A stretch of DNA of 64,000 nucleotides from Cavia porcellus (lineage: Eukaryota; Chordata; Mammalia; Rodentia; Caviidae), in NCBI RefSeq assembly GCF_034190915.1, contig NW_026947502.1, positions 39,400,785-39,464,784 on the forward strand, in the 5' to 3' direction. Position 1 is the stretch's first letter, and each line of letters starts with the position of its first letter. The notes below the pieces were generated by a model. It did not search any database, had not been told where the DNA came from, and saw only the letters and a list, made by a program, of their open reading frames with translations. The translations under genes were made by a program, and so were the position numbers. Below are positions 11,552 through 23,400 of this stretch, in pieces.

Positions 11552-13246
11552 AATAACCAGTCCTCGTTGGCTACCCACTACTGCGGTCTGCCATAACTAC
11601 ATAGAGAATATTTAGTAAAATCTGTCAGAGAGAGAAATGGGCTTATTCATTTACCTAGTCTCTTGCTTCTTCGACTTGCCTATGTTGTCTTTCTTGAATA
11701 CAGTGTCTTACTTTTATTTCCAGAAAGAGTAGATAGGATTGCTTCATCTTTTAAATGTAGGGTCCTAGAAAACGTTACCATTTACATGCACGTAAAATAT
11801 GTGTACTTATATATATTTATTTTGTAGATATGTGTATTTAAATGTGTATTTTTAAAATTTTTAAATAGACAGGGATTTTTGTCTTTAATTCTTACAAAAA
11901 GGTCCTTATTCTCAACTATCTTAATGAAAACAAAAATTTTTTGGTGTTTCTCTGAATTAGAAAGGTATTCTAATTTATTCAAAAAGCCAATTTAGATTAA
12001 TAGTCAAAAAGACTCCCAGAGCCATGTTTAAATGATGAGAGGTCTTGAGGAATCTTTGGCTTTTTACTTCTGGATCATCTATATCTGTCTGCTTATGTGT
12101 TGCAAGGTGCTCATATCTATTGGGGTCAAGTACTACTATGCTTCTAAATTAGTATTTCAATATATGCTTCCTATAAGTGGCCAGGTAAAAGGGTGCAATA
12201 AAAGTGTACTTTGTGACACTGAATCCACTCATGCCATTACAGAAAGCACAGTGTCAGCTCTTTCATTTCCATTACATGCCCTATTTGCTTAGAAACTATA
12301 TACAGAGCCATAAAAGTTTGCTTGGCTGAGAGGTATTACCTCAGACCACAAATAAACAATTAAATAAGAACCATAAAATGACTAAGACAATTGATTATGA
12401 GTAAAGTCTGAGCCAATAGTGTGTGTGACCTGGGTTCTACGCCAGTTTACAGATATTCTTCCCTTTATAACAAGAAAACTCCAGACAAGCCATTGGGAGA
12501 AAAAGGGCAAAGATTTGGGTGAAGACCCAAACGTCTGAGGCTACTTGGTAGACAGATTTGCTTGTTCCTTCACCATAGCTGGAAAACAAAAGGAAGGCCA
12601 GCGGTGAGGAAATTTGCACTTTAAGATATTTTTGTGTGTCAAGAACATTTTTGAGAAAGCATCAGGAAAACATCCAGGCTAGATCCCGATTGCAAACAAA
12701 AGCTTATCTTATAAATAAATGAGAAAAATGTTCAGAATGTTGTAGGACAGGCTTAAGTCACAAGGTTTGTCATAAATAACTATGTACTTATTTTATATTT
12801 AAAACACGGGGTATAATCAGCAAGCACAATGAATGCTTAAATTTTAGAAACAATTAAATACAATAAAGCTCACCTTGTCGTTAATCCTCCTCAATATCCT
12901 CTTCTCACTTCAACCATACTTATCCTATTGGTCTGGCCTCTTTCTGAAGCAGTTCTGAAAGTCTTTTCTTGAGCGCCTTTATTTGTCCCACTTTGGCTTC
13001 CTTAGTTTCTTGAATATACTCAAAACGTTTACTTTTTGCATTCATTTTTAACTTTAGGGAACAACAAGAAATTTCACAGTGCCAGATATTCTGGATAAAG
13101 TGAGTGAGGACTCAAAAAATGTTCTTTTTTTTTTTTTTTTTTACCAAAATCCTTACGTTGGAGGCAGTGTGTGACACTGAACATTGTAACAAAGGACAAA
13201 GAAAGTGTTTCTCCATTTCTCAGGCCATATCACCTCTTAAATATTC
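11552..13246. other. Unassigned AT-rich DNA
   Basis: No supported gene. It includes an 18-T run at 13125-13142. An 86-codon plus frame at 12032-12292 has no recognised domain. Confidence 0.45.
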
Positions 13247-13513
13247 CTAGAAGACTTTAAAATATTCAAAGTTTTCCATAGTATCCCTGGGTACAAATTC
13301 AGTCTGTACAATTTTGTATTCTATGAATTTATTTCTTAAGTGTTCTAATAAGCCCATATTATATTCAAAGTTCCCCATAGTGCTCCTGGGTTCAAAATCA
13401 GTCTGTAAAATTCCATCAAGAAAAGCAAAAAGCACATCACTTTGGTGGCAGAGCATGAGAGCTGAGTGGAATCCATCGAAAATTCTGAACCTTTTTCTCA
13501 GGCTCATAACCAT
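13247..13513 (-). other. Open frame with an internal repeat, unrecognised
   Basis: An 88-codon minus-strand frame spans a direct DNA repeat with copies at 13262 and 13361, 99 bp apart. The period is a multiple of three, so the encoded peptide repeats as well: QTDFEPRSTMGNFEY in one copy and QTEFVPRDTMENFEY in the other. I do not recognise the protein. No splice sites or upstream continuation in frame are evident: a stop lies just before the ATG region and the neighbouring frame differs. It could be a decayed processed-transcript fragment or chance. It is described here because repeat and frame coincide. Confidence 0.25.
13262..13411. repeat. Direct repeat, ~50-bp arms at 99-bp spacing
   Basis: 'atattcaaagtt..ccatag' is followed in both copies by 'cctgggt.caaa.tcagtctgta'. 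Copy one starts at 13262 and copy two at 13361. The divergence suggests an old local duplication. Confidence 0.8.
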
Positions 13514-13852
13514 AAGCCCGTTTCAGCTCCCATAATGACAATTCATTAAAAGCTGGACTCTGAAATGACACAGTCAAACAAGTCCAATGAAATCTGTTGT
13601 TTGTGCTTCATGATTTACAGCACAAAGCATACCGTTCGTCAACTTCGGCTCACAACCAAATAACTGCACTGAACAAGTTGAAACTTGCCGTGCACTGTTA
13701 CTAAGAGTCAGCACACCACGGACAGTAATGAAAATCCACACCTGTCCACTGGATGGCATGCAACAGAGACACTGACTGTATATCAGTCACATTGCCTAGT
13801 AACAGGGTATGAGTTACCTACATTGATTTCTCAACTACCATTGGCACTGCAA

Positions 13853-14078
13853 CTGGAGTTGCTACAACAGAATACCACAGAGTGGTTGGCTTTAGAATAG
13901 ACATTTATTTCTCACAGTTCTGGCAGTTCTGGAGGATGAAAATCCAAGACAGGCTTTGGCATGGTTAAGTTCTTCATAACAGCCCCCTTTATAACGTGAG
14001 TAAAGCAACATTTCATGTGAATCCTCATAGAGCAGAGGGAAAGAGAGAGGGCAAGAGATCAGCAGAGCAGGAGGAAGG

Positions 14079-14134
<56 letters not shown>

Positions 14135-14341
14135 GCATCACCCAAGGCAGCCAGCACAACCTTGCTATGGTCTCTCATCTTCTTCCTTTAAGAACATGAC
14201 AGTAATCGCAGATCCAGGTCTCTGCCTGTTGCCCTAAATCTAATTACCTTCCTAAAGCCCTGTCTCCAAAGACCATCAACTTGGGGGTTAGAGATTCCAC
14301 ATATAAATTTTGGGAGGTTGCAAACATTTGGACTGTAACAG
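13853..14341 (-). mobile_element. MLT1/MaLR-type LTR containing a GA microsatellite
   Basis: Read on the minus strand, it starts 'tgttacagtccaaatgtttg'. It then has 'caaaatttatatgtggaatc', 'taacccccaag' and 'gagacagggctttaggaagg', and ends with 'agaactgtgagaaataaatg'-type sequence and 'ggtattctgttgtagcaa'. This is the canonical layout of MLT1A-like MaLR LTRs, including the AATAAA signal (tttatt at 13904-13909). The middle has been replaced or expanded by a GA repeat. It is a solo LTR with no internal part. Confidence 0.82.
14080..14129. repeat. (GA)n microsatellite
   Basis: An almost pure GA repeat of about 50 bp inside the MLT1-like LTR. It is preceded by a purine-rich ramp (about 14035-14080). 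Confidence 0.95.
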
Positions 14342-15770
14342 ATGAGGAGATATGTTTATTCCTGTCAAGCTGTTTTTAAACCAAATAAGATGCCAGCAAT
14401 CAGTGATTCAGTAACCAACTGCTGTGCGCAAGAGTTGGGTGCTGTAATTCTCTCTGCAAGAGATCACTTTATACCCAGCACCATGGCCAGTGATGCTGCC
14501 CATTGAACTATTTTATTTCTCCCATGGATTACTCCAGAGAGATCCTCTCCTATTCGTATTAAAATACAGTCTCAAGTATAAAATTGTGCTATGTAAGCTA
14601 CAGAACATTCTTGACTATTGTATTCTTGAATCTGAATTTTGGAATTTTAATTTCTACTCTGCAGTTTGGTAGCTATATGGCTACAAAGAACCATTTAAAC
14701 TCTCGTGCCTCAGCTTCATTGTCTTTAAAATGATGAAAATAATATCTTAGGCATAAGTTTTTGTGTCATATTGGTGAGTAAATAGTAAGTACTTAGAATA
14801 ATGTCTAAAATACATTAACTAAATAACTTTTAGCAAATAAAATGGCCAAAGCTTTTTGATCCATACTCTCCTAGCAAGAGTTTTCCAAATCCCTATTTTC
14901 ATAGATAATGAATATATACGGATATTGGTAATGATTTGTTGTTATACAAGTATACAATAAATGAAAAGTAAAATAGAGGAATGGGCAATGAATCCATTCC
15001 TTTTTTTTTTTTTTTTTGCAAGTCTCATTGTGAATACAGTTGTTAATACAAAACAAGGCACTCGAATCAGTTTGCAGTCTTACCAGTTCTTTGTCAAGCA
15101 TTAAGTAATCCGTTCAGACATGAAAGCACTTATCTTAAGCATTATTCGATAGTTGTCGCTTATTTCCTTTCAAAGAATAGAATGAATGCAAATATTAGCA
15201 TCTCATTTAGTACTTTTATTATGGCAAAATATTTCATACATGTTATTCTCATAAAATTTATTTCACTAAAATCTACTTAGTATTTTACCATCTTAAAAAA
15301 AGATTTTTAAAAATTTAAAAGTGGATTTAGTTTGGTCAAGTGTGGGCTTACTTGATAGACTGATCTTGTTAAAGTGCATTTTTACTGATAGCAAACTAAT
15401 ATTTCCTGTAATCCATATAAAATAAAATAATTACATTTTCTTATAGAAATTTACAAAAGCTAAAATCCATGCTAGCTTGACTTACACAAAAGTAAAACTG
15501 TAAAAATGCTTACATTAAATTATACCTCCAAATAGAACAAGATCTACAGCTCCAAATTACCACCATGTAAACTACTAATTAAATGATTACACCGAATATT
15601 GTGTTCATTTGAAGGAGTCCATAAATCTCAAGCTTACATATTAAAGGGTTCCTTTATCATATGAGAATGAAAACCACAAGAGAGACTATAAAGGAAATCA
15701 CAAGTAAACAAAAATTTCTCTGGTGCTAATGTTACATGTTTGTCTCTTTCACAGCGCAAATTCAGCAATT
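14342..15770. other. Unassigned AT-rich DNA
   Basis: No supported gene. A 17-T run sits at 15001-15017. Confidence 0.45.
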
Positions 15771-16100
15771 GTTTTACTTTCAGTAGGACAACACGGAGAG
15801 ATGAGCTCAGTCTACAGACTTACATTGGTAGCGTGGGGAGACGGCAGTGACTCTGCAGAGTTCTTAGCAGACAGAGATGATCCAAGCAGTCGTGTACCAT
15901 GACTTCACGCTTGGGCATAAACATAGAGAGGTGAGGCCGAGGCAAGGCCACCACTGCGCACCCTTGGAGTGGCTAATCAGCCCGTCCTCCCCAGCAGCCA
16001 GCCCCTGCCTCACTCCTGCTGCCTGCATGGAGCATGCAACTTCTCAGAGCCTCTCCGTCCTGAACCTGCCTGTTCCCACATTCTGAGAGTAATGCAGACA
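15771..16100. other. GC-richer unassigned block
   Basis: The base composition rises clearly above the AT-rich surroundings, with C-rich runs and several CpGs. A 69-codon plus frame at 15877-16086 and an overlapping minus frame both lack domains. It could be a decayed LTR, a pseudogene fragment or a non-coding exon. I do not recognise it. Confidence 0.3.
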
Positions 16101-17198
16101 CTGAGCCTCTGAGTGTCACAAATACCTATAAGCACAGTGCTAAATCTTAGTTCAATCACATTTAAATGAATGTGAGAGGGGACGAGTGAACACAAAGTGG
16201 TTTGGGAGTATTTCTCCTCTCTAAAGCTTCCATGAAAGAATCAACTTTGAATAATAAAAGAAAAAAGGGATCCACATCATAAACAATGAGAAATTTCAGT
16301 CTAGTCTGGAAAACATGAGATGAGATTAAAGAAAAAAATGCATATAACTTGCTTGCCTAACAGTGGCTAACATCTGAAGTGACCAGAGTAGGCAGTGGTG
16401 GGGCCGGGCCTTGTCTGGTCTTGAACTGGTAGTGGAGGGTGAGCAGTTCAGCCAGCTGTGGAACAATCAGGGAACCCATTTAGAACACATGTGTGCTTCT
16501 TGATGGATTCTTTCTGCTGAAATCACACTGAAGAAAAAGCCTGCTACTCTGATTATAAAAGGGACCCTGTAGTGACAAGCTTTTGACAAGAACAGTCATT
16601 AACAGACACAAAGCAAAGCTTCTAATGGTTTTAGGATGCATGGAGCAGACATTCTCCTCTGCAGAGGCAAACTACCCAATTCTGGCTCTCAGTTCTCTCC
16701 TTGCTCTCAGACTGCTGTATCTCTGAATTTGCATAATGCATGTTTCCAACCAAGAGGAAACCTGAAGAGAAAATAATAGACTTACTGTAATTTCAGATAG
16801 CTATTCTCATCAGTCTCAAAGGAACTTTATTCATCTTCCAGGTTATACATTCACACCAAGGAGAGTAATATTTGCTGATAAAGAGAAAAAAATTATAATT
16901 TTAAAAAATAAAATGTTATAAGACATCTGAATATGTATATGTACATGTATATAATATATTATATTTATATCATATGCATAAAATATATGAAGAGTAGTGG
17001 GAAAAAGCCAAAAAATTTTAAATGTTTCATTTATAATTACCAAGATTTTGAGATACTCAATCTATAAAACTAGAATAACCTTACATAAAGAGAAAGATAA
17101 AAGGGAAATTATTCATAGGTATTTATTATATAGAGCTGCCATGTCAGAAGCCCTGAACTACATTCTAAAATTACTGTTGTGTTCTTTTTTATTTATGT
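16101..17198. other. Unassigned AT-rich DNA
   Basis: No gene or recognised repeat. A low-complexity TA/ATAT stretch lies near 16930-16990. Confidence 0.45.
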
Positions 17199-17229
17199 GA
17201 TGGTGGGGATTGGATCCAAGGATGCACAT
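17199..17229 (-). mobile_element. ID SINE fragment (short)
   Basis: 'gatggtggggattggatcca' resembles the reverse complement of the ID 3' body. Only about 30 bases remain, so the call is weak. Confidence 0.35.
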
Positions 17230-17575
17230 GAAACAAATTTAGGAAGCATTCAAGCAATAAAGATAAGGAATGATGGTTAGCTAAATATATAATGGAAACT
17301 CCTAGAGAGATGGAAGTCATTGGAAACCTAAAATGACTCATGAAGATGAAATTATTGCTGATTAAAATCTTCCATATAGGAAATTAATAGTATGTTGAAA
17401 AACATACTTTACTTACAAGTGAAGTCATAACATTCATTAAATTCAGAGAAAAAGACAAAAAGAATTAATATTTGACACAATTATGAGGAGTGAAAGCCTA
17501 AAAGATCCCTCACTAGGGAATTAAGAGATAAAAATGACCAAATGAAGTAGGAAAAAGTGAACAGAACAAATAAAA
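17230..17575. other. Unassigned, possibly old L1
   Basis: A-rich sequence leading into the L1 ORF2 terminal fragment. It may be the same element, too decayed to confirm. Confidence 0.3.
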
Positions 17576-17744
17576 TGTCATATCCATATTGGAATTTTAC
17601 TATTCAGTAATAAAAAGAAATGAACAGCCACAACACAAGAAGCCACAGAAAAACCTTAGGTACATAGTGTAAAGTGAAAGAAGCATCTAGAAAAGGAATG
17701 CACTGCACAATTTCAGTGATACAACGTTCTCAAAAAGGAAAATC
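17576..17744 (+). mobile_element. Old L1 ORF2 3'-end fragment
   Basis: Matches the 'tggaat.ttactattcagtaataaaaagaaatgaa' landmark region near the end of L1 ORF2. It is followed by a region corresponding to 'gtgaaagaagc' and 'gaatgcactgcacaatttca'. It stops where an LTR begins. Confidence 0.7.
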
Positions 17745-18207
17745 TGTAGATAGCATCACAGCCTGGGTCTGGCTTCCCCCAGAGCCTCATGCTGTCCTAG
17801 GCGGGGCTTTCCAAAGGTGGCTGGCTCTGCAGCCTGGGATGCTGGATCGTGGGTCTGTGGTTACTGAGTTAGTCTACTGAATACCTTGGCCTGGCTCTCG
17901 GTGTGGACAATGGGAGTGGTGTGAGTGCTGCCTGCTTTTAGGGCATGTTATCAGGATGGAACATGAGTGAAGGCCAGCAAGAGGGCTGCTGTCACTGTGT
18001 GCTGCTTCCCCACTAGCTCACTGCCCTGCTGCCTTCTCCCTGCCATGAGCCATTCCTTCCCTGGGATGCCCTCTGCCATGCCACCCTGCCTTAGAGCCAG
18101 CATGGACTCAAACCTTTGCAAACTGTGAGACACAATAAACCTTTCGTTGATAAACTTAGAGTGCCAGGTATTTTCTCTCACCAATGAGAAAAGTAACTAA
18201 GACAGTG
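17745..18207 (+). mobile_element. MaLR-like solo LTR
   Basis: Same family as the LTRs at 7.0, 31.0 and 36.7 kb. Landmarks are 'ggcggggctttccaaaggtg', 'gatgccctctgccatgcca' and 'aaacctttgcaaactgtgag', with AATAAA at 18134-18139, ending in 'gagaaaagtaactaagaca'. It lies immediately after the L1 fragment ending at 17744, suggesting insertion into or beside the older L1. It is non-coding. Confidence 0.78.
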
Positions 18208-18864
18208 AAAAGGCTGTGGCCCTCAAGCATCATGTAGAGATGGAAAAGATGAAGAGATGTGGTGCGTGGAGTTGGAGGGCGGTAAGCCTGTTCGGTAGGG
18301 CTCTGTCTGATGGATCTGCAACAGTATGTACTTGCCAGATCCTGTAGAATTCCAGTGCAAAAAACCCTTAGGATAAATTACGAACTTCAGCTAATAATAC
18401 AGTAGATTACCTGTGCAAAAATTCCCAACTTAGTGCGTGAATATTAATTATAATGATTAAAAAATGAATACAAAGGAAGAGAAGGCAAAATCTGAAATGA
18501 GGCTTAGCTAGCAAATGTGTCTCTAGGGTTGATATCTTATTTGAGATGCAGATTAACAATTTAAACTTGAACCAATCAAACATTTTTGGCAATGCTTACT
18601 TCTTACCTTAAGAAAAGAAGAAAACACTTCTAAGTATAATAATCATTTATCTTCCTAACAGTGGATCTGCATAAGTCAATAATGCCATAAAGGCAATTTG
18701 ACTCTAAGCAGAAGTTCAGTAAATGTAATGAATGAATGTAATTTAACCCCAAATTAAAATAATATAGATGTCAATAAATTCCCTAACAACATCGCTGTTT
18801 CTGTGCAGTAGGCACAGAGATCAGTAGATATTGTATCTACTTTTATTTAAATTCTAATGACTAT
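18208..18864. other. Unassigned DNA
   Basis: No gene seen. The first ~150 bases could be decayed L1 3' UTR on the far side of the LTR, but this is not demonstrable by eye. Confidence 0.4.
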
Positions 18865-18999
18865 TTTTGAGTTTTGTTTTGATTTGTTTTTATTTGTTGG
18901 TTGGTTGTTTTTTTGCTATGTATTCCAGGCTACCCTTTAAATCACAGTGAACTCTGGCTGACCTTGAACTTGTGGCAAATATCCTGCCTCAGCCTTCTT
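18865..18999 (-). mobile_element. B1-type SINE, left part (interrupted by L1)
   Basis: The minus-strand B1 body and T-rich tail ('gttttgttttgatttg', 'tattccaggctaccc', 'gaccttgaacttgtggcaaat') run into 'cctgcctcagccttctt' and stop. The missing 5' part of the SINE reappears at 26112. The SINE was the landing site of the full-length L1. Confidence 0.85.
18983..18999. repeat. 17-bp TSD, left copy
   Basis: 'cctgcctcagccttctt' is present here and again at 26112-26128, with no mismatch. Confidence 0.95.
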
Positions 19000-19439
19000 C
19001 CTTTTTTAATTTAAAGAGAAAAAAAAACAGTGAAAGGGTACAAGTAATACAGAATTTCAAGAAAAAAATCACTAGTTAATAGATTACATATTGTCATCTT
19101 AGAAATAGTTGTTCAAATTACAAAATTAAAACATACAAAGTGGACATTCAAACAGTGAGATTGCAAACAATTCTGTTCAGTGATCCAACCAAAACTTAAT
19201 AATATGGTTTTCTATCTTACACACTTAAATATACATGCAGCTCTATCCTTTAGATCACTTTCTTTTCCTCTCTATTTACAATAACATTTACACATTTTGG
19301 GTTTTATTACTCCCACAGTTCTTTTTACTTTTTTTTTGAAGACAAAAAAACCAAATGTGACAAAGCAAAACAGTCAGTTAGAACAGAAGGATGAACATGT
19401 ACATGACGTAAAAACAGAATACCAGGGGATCAACAATGG

Positions 19440-20372
19440 TTACCATTATGCCTCTTGCTATCTTAAAAAGAGTTGCCTATATCATCAGGTATAACAGAAT
19501 TGAACAAAACAGTACAGAAAACAACCAATAAAACCTAAACATTGGAGACCTTACAGGACTTCAAATGAAGATAATAGTCAAACCATAATGGACATCATAG
19601 TAAATCTTATTGCCTTCAAAGTGGTTGCCTATAGCCTCAAACTTGATACTATCAAACAAAACAGAATAGAGTAAAAGTCAGTCAAAACAAGATGGGGAGA
19701 GCAATACAAGGGTTCAAATCAGGTTAATAGGAAAACAAAAGTTACTATAATATATCCCGCTACTTTTTGAAATTTATTTTTCCCTTAATTAAAAAAAAAG
19801 AAAAAATAAATAAATCAACTTTTTTTTTAAAAAGGAGAGGTTGAGATTAAAGAGGACATAACAACAGAACAATACAGGTCAGAACAGAACAATTTAAGCA
19901 TCATAGTGGTTTCAGCAACAATAACCTGACATAATGTAGTTACCATAATGTCTGTTTCCTTGAAATATCTGAGTATAACTTAGGATACTATAGCATCAAA
20001 CATATCAAGACAGTGTGAAACCATTCAAGAGAATGAAAGTATTACAGGGTATTTAGAACCAGCTAACAGAAAACGACAATGGTTTCTACATTATCTTTTT
20101 GCCTATAAAAAATTTTGTTTATATTATCATATATATTAAAATATAATAAGATGCAATATGTTAAAACCAATGGAAACAGACAAACAACAGCTTGATGATA
20201 CTTCAAAACAAGATGATATTAAATCATCACTAGCTATTATGATGTCTTGTTTTTTTCAGAATAGCTATTCGTACTATCACAGACAATAAAATTGAACAAC
20301 CCAGATTAAAACCATTCCAATTAATGAGTGAAAACATTATATGGCTTCAAACCAATATAATTGGGAATCATG
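19440..20372 (-). repeat. Modular L1 3' UTR: six diverged ~150-bp units
   Basis: Two anchor motifs recur in the same order, coordinates given on the plus strand. 'gttaccat.atg' or its variants occur at 19440, 19591, 19741, 19939, 20081, about 20232 and 20372. 'ttcaaat.aagataat' variants occur at 19561, 19713, 19912, 20054, 20203 and 20347. Spacings are 140-152 bp except one of 198-199 bp, where an A/T-rich insertion (about 19770-19835) lengthens a unit. The 9.25-10.55 kb copy shows the same phase. The units are only loosely similar, so the array predates both insertions. It contains no open frame. Any function (RNA structure, protein binding, retrotransposition) is unknown. Confidence 0.72.
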
Positions 20373-20429
20373 ATTACCACATACCTTTATGTATTCTTAC
20401 CATTTCTTACACTAGGGAAACTATTCAGT

Positions 20430-23400
20430 ATTTATAAATGAGAGATTGATTTATTTCACTTATGAGTATGGTCTCAAGCTGCGTCCATTTATTTATAAAT
20501 ATCTCCTTGTGATCATTCTTCATAGCTGAGCAGTACTCCATTGTATAAAAATACCACAACTTTTTTATTCATTCCTCAGTTGACGGACACTTAGGTTGTT
20601 TCCAAGATTCTGTCTATTACAAATTGGGCTGCTATAAACATGGGTGTACATATATCACTGTGGTATGATTCTTTCAGTTCTTCTGCGAATATGCCTAGAA
20701 GTAGAATAGCTGGGTCAAATGGGGCTTCCAATCCCAGCTTTCTGAGAAATCTCCAGACTGACCGCCACAATGGTTACACCAGTTTACACTTCCACCAACA
20801 GTGCAGGAGAGTTCCTTTTCCCCTCAGCCACTCCAGCATTTGTTGTTGTTGGTTTTCTTGAACTTGGCCATTCTTTCAGGAGTAAGATGAAATCTCAGTG
20901 TGGTTTTAATTTGCATTTCTCTAATGACTAATGATGATGAATATTTTTTCATGTATTTATTTGCCATTTGTATTACTTCATCCTGGAAGTGTGTATTCAT
21001 CTCAGATGCCCATTTTTGGAGTGGGTCTTTGAATTTTGGGGGTCTAATTTTTTTTTTAATTCTTTATATGTTTTAGACAGAAATCCTTTGTCTGAGGGGC
21101 AGTTCACTAAGATTTTTTTTTCCCAGTTTGTTGGTTTTCTTTTCACTATGCTGGAGATTTCTTTTGACGTGCAGAAACTTTTTAACAAGAGGTGATCCCA
21201 GTTACTGATTCTGGAAAGTAATTCCCGTGTGGTTTGAGTCCTGTTCATGAATTCTCTAGCTTCTCCTATGTCTTCAAGGTTTTTACCCAATTTGTCTTCA
21301 ATTGATTTAGTGTTTCTGTTTTAATATTCAGATCTTTGGTCCATTTAGATTTTATTTTAGTACATTGTGATATGCATGGGTCTAGTTTTAGTTTTTGGCA
21401 TATGGAGAGCCAGTTTTTCCAACGCCATTTATTAAAAAGACTGCCGTTCTTCCAGTGAACATGTTTGGCCCCTTTATCAAAGATAAGGTGGTTGAATGTG
21501 TTTGTAGTTGTGGTTGTATCTTCTAATCTATTCCACTGATCTTCAGCTCTGTTTTGGTTCCAGTACCATGTTGATTTTACTACAGTTGCTTTGTAGTATA
21601 ACTTCAAGTCAAGGATTGGGAGGACTCCTTCCTTGCCTTTGCTGCTTAGAACTGTCTTTGCTATTCAAGGTCTCTTCTCACTTCAGATGATTTTTAGGAG
21701 TGATTTGTCTAGATCTATGAGGTTTGTTGATGGCATTTTTATCAGGATTGCATTGAATCTGTATAACAGTTTTGGGAGAATGGCCATTTTCACAATATTT
21801 ATTCTTCCTATCCATGGAGCAAGGGATGTCTTTGCATCTTCTGAAATCATCTTCAATTTCATTTTTCAGTGTATTATAATTTTTCTTGTATAGGTCTTTC
21901 ACTTCTTTTGTGAGAGTAATTCCTAGATATTTCATTTTTTTGGTTTCTAGTATGAAGAATGTAGCTTCTCTTATATCTCTCTCTGTGATTTTCTTGTTAG
22001 TGTAGAGGAATGCTATTGATTTTTGAGTATTGATTTTGTATCCAGCCAGTGCTGAATTTATTTACTATATCTAGGAGTCTTTCAATGGAGTTTTGGGGGT
22101 CTTCTATGTAGGGTATAATGTCATCTGCAAATGATGATAATTTAACTTCTTCTTTTCCTATCTTTACCCCTTTTATTTCTCTCTCTTGTCTAATTGCTCT
22201 GGCTAGTATTTCCTGTACTATATTAAATAAAAGCAGTGATAAGGGACATCCTTGTCTTGTGCCTGAAATTAAAGTAAAGGCCTTCAATTTTTGGCCATTT
22301 AGTATGATACTAGCTGTTGGTTTGTCATAGATGGTATTTATTATGTGGAGGTAAAGACCCTCTATTCCAATTTTCCACAAGGTTCTTATCATAAATGAAT
22401 GTTTTACCTTGTCAAAAGCTTTTTCTGCATCTATAGAGATGATCATGTGATTCTTACTTTTGACTCTATTGATATGATGGATTACATTTATTGATTTACG
22501 TATGTAGAACCATCCCCGCATAACTGGGATGAATCCCACTTGGTCAAGGTATATAATCTTCTTGATGATTTGCTCCATCCTATTTGCCAATATTTTATTC
22601 AGGATTTTTGCATCTTATTTGCCAATATTTTATTGAGGATTTTTGCGTCTGTGTTCATTAGGGAGATTGGTCTGTAGTTCTCTTTTTCAGTTGGGTCCTT
22701 CTCAGGTTTTCATACTAGAGTAATATTTGCTTCCAGGAATAGCTTAGGAAGGTTTAATTCCCTTTCAATTTCACTGAAGAGTTTGAGGAGTGTCGGCATT
22801 GGTCTTTGTATTTCTTGTAGAATTCTGCAGTGAATCCATCTGGGCCTGGGCTCTTCTTTTTAGGTAAGGGCTTAATTACGTTTTCAGTTTCATTAATAGA
22901 AATTGGGTTATTCAGCAGTTTTGATCTTCTTGACCTAGCTTTGGTACTTCATATGTTTCTAGGAATCTGTCTATTTCTTCTGTGTTATCAAACCTTTGAG
23001 AGTAGAGGTTTTCAATATAGGTGTTAATGATCTTATGTATTTCTAAAGAGTCTGTAATGATTTCACCTTTTTCATTCCTTATTGCATGAATTTGAGCCTT
23101 TTCTTCCCTTTTTTAAATAAGGTTGGCTAGGGGCTTATCAATTTTATTTATTCTTTCAAAGAACCAACTCTTTGATTCATTGATTTTTTTTTTTTTTGGA
23201 TTGTTTTCTTGGTCTCTATTGCATTAATTTCTGCTCTGATTTTTAAACTTTTCTCTCTTCGTTTGGCTTTGGGCTTGAGTTGCTCTTCTTTTTCTAGATG
23301 TTTGAGGTGTAACATCAGGTTATTTATTTGTATTCATTCTGTTTTCCTGATGTGGGAACTCAGTGCAATAAATTTTCCTCTGAGGACAGCTTTCATTGCA

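Noticed and set aside
13996..14199. Arg-Glu repeat protein frame
   Set aside because: Translation of the GA microsatellite within an LTR.
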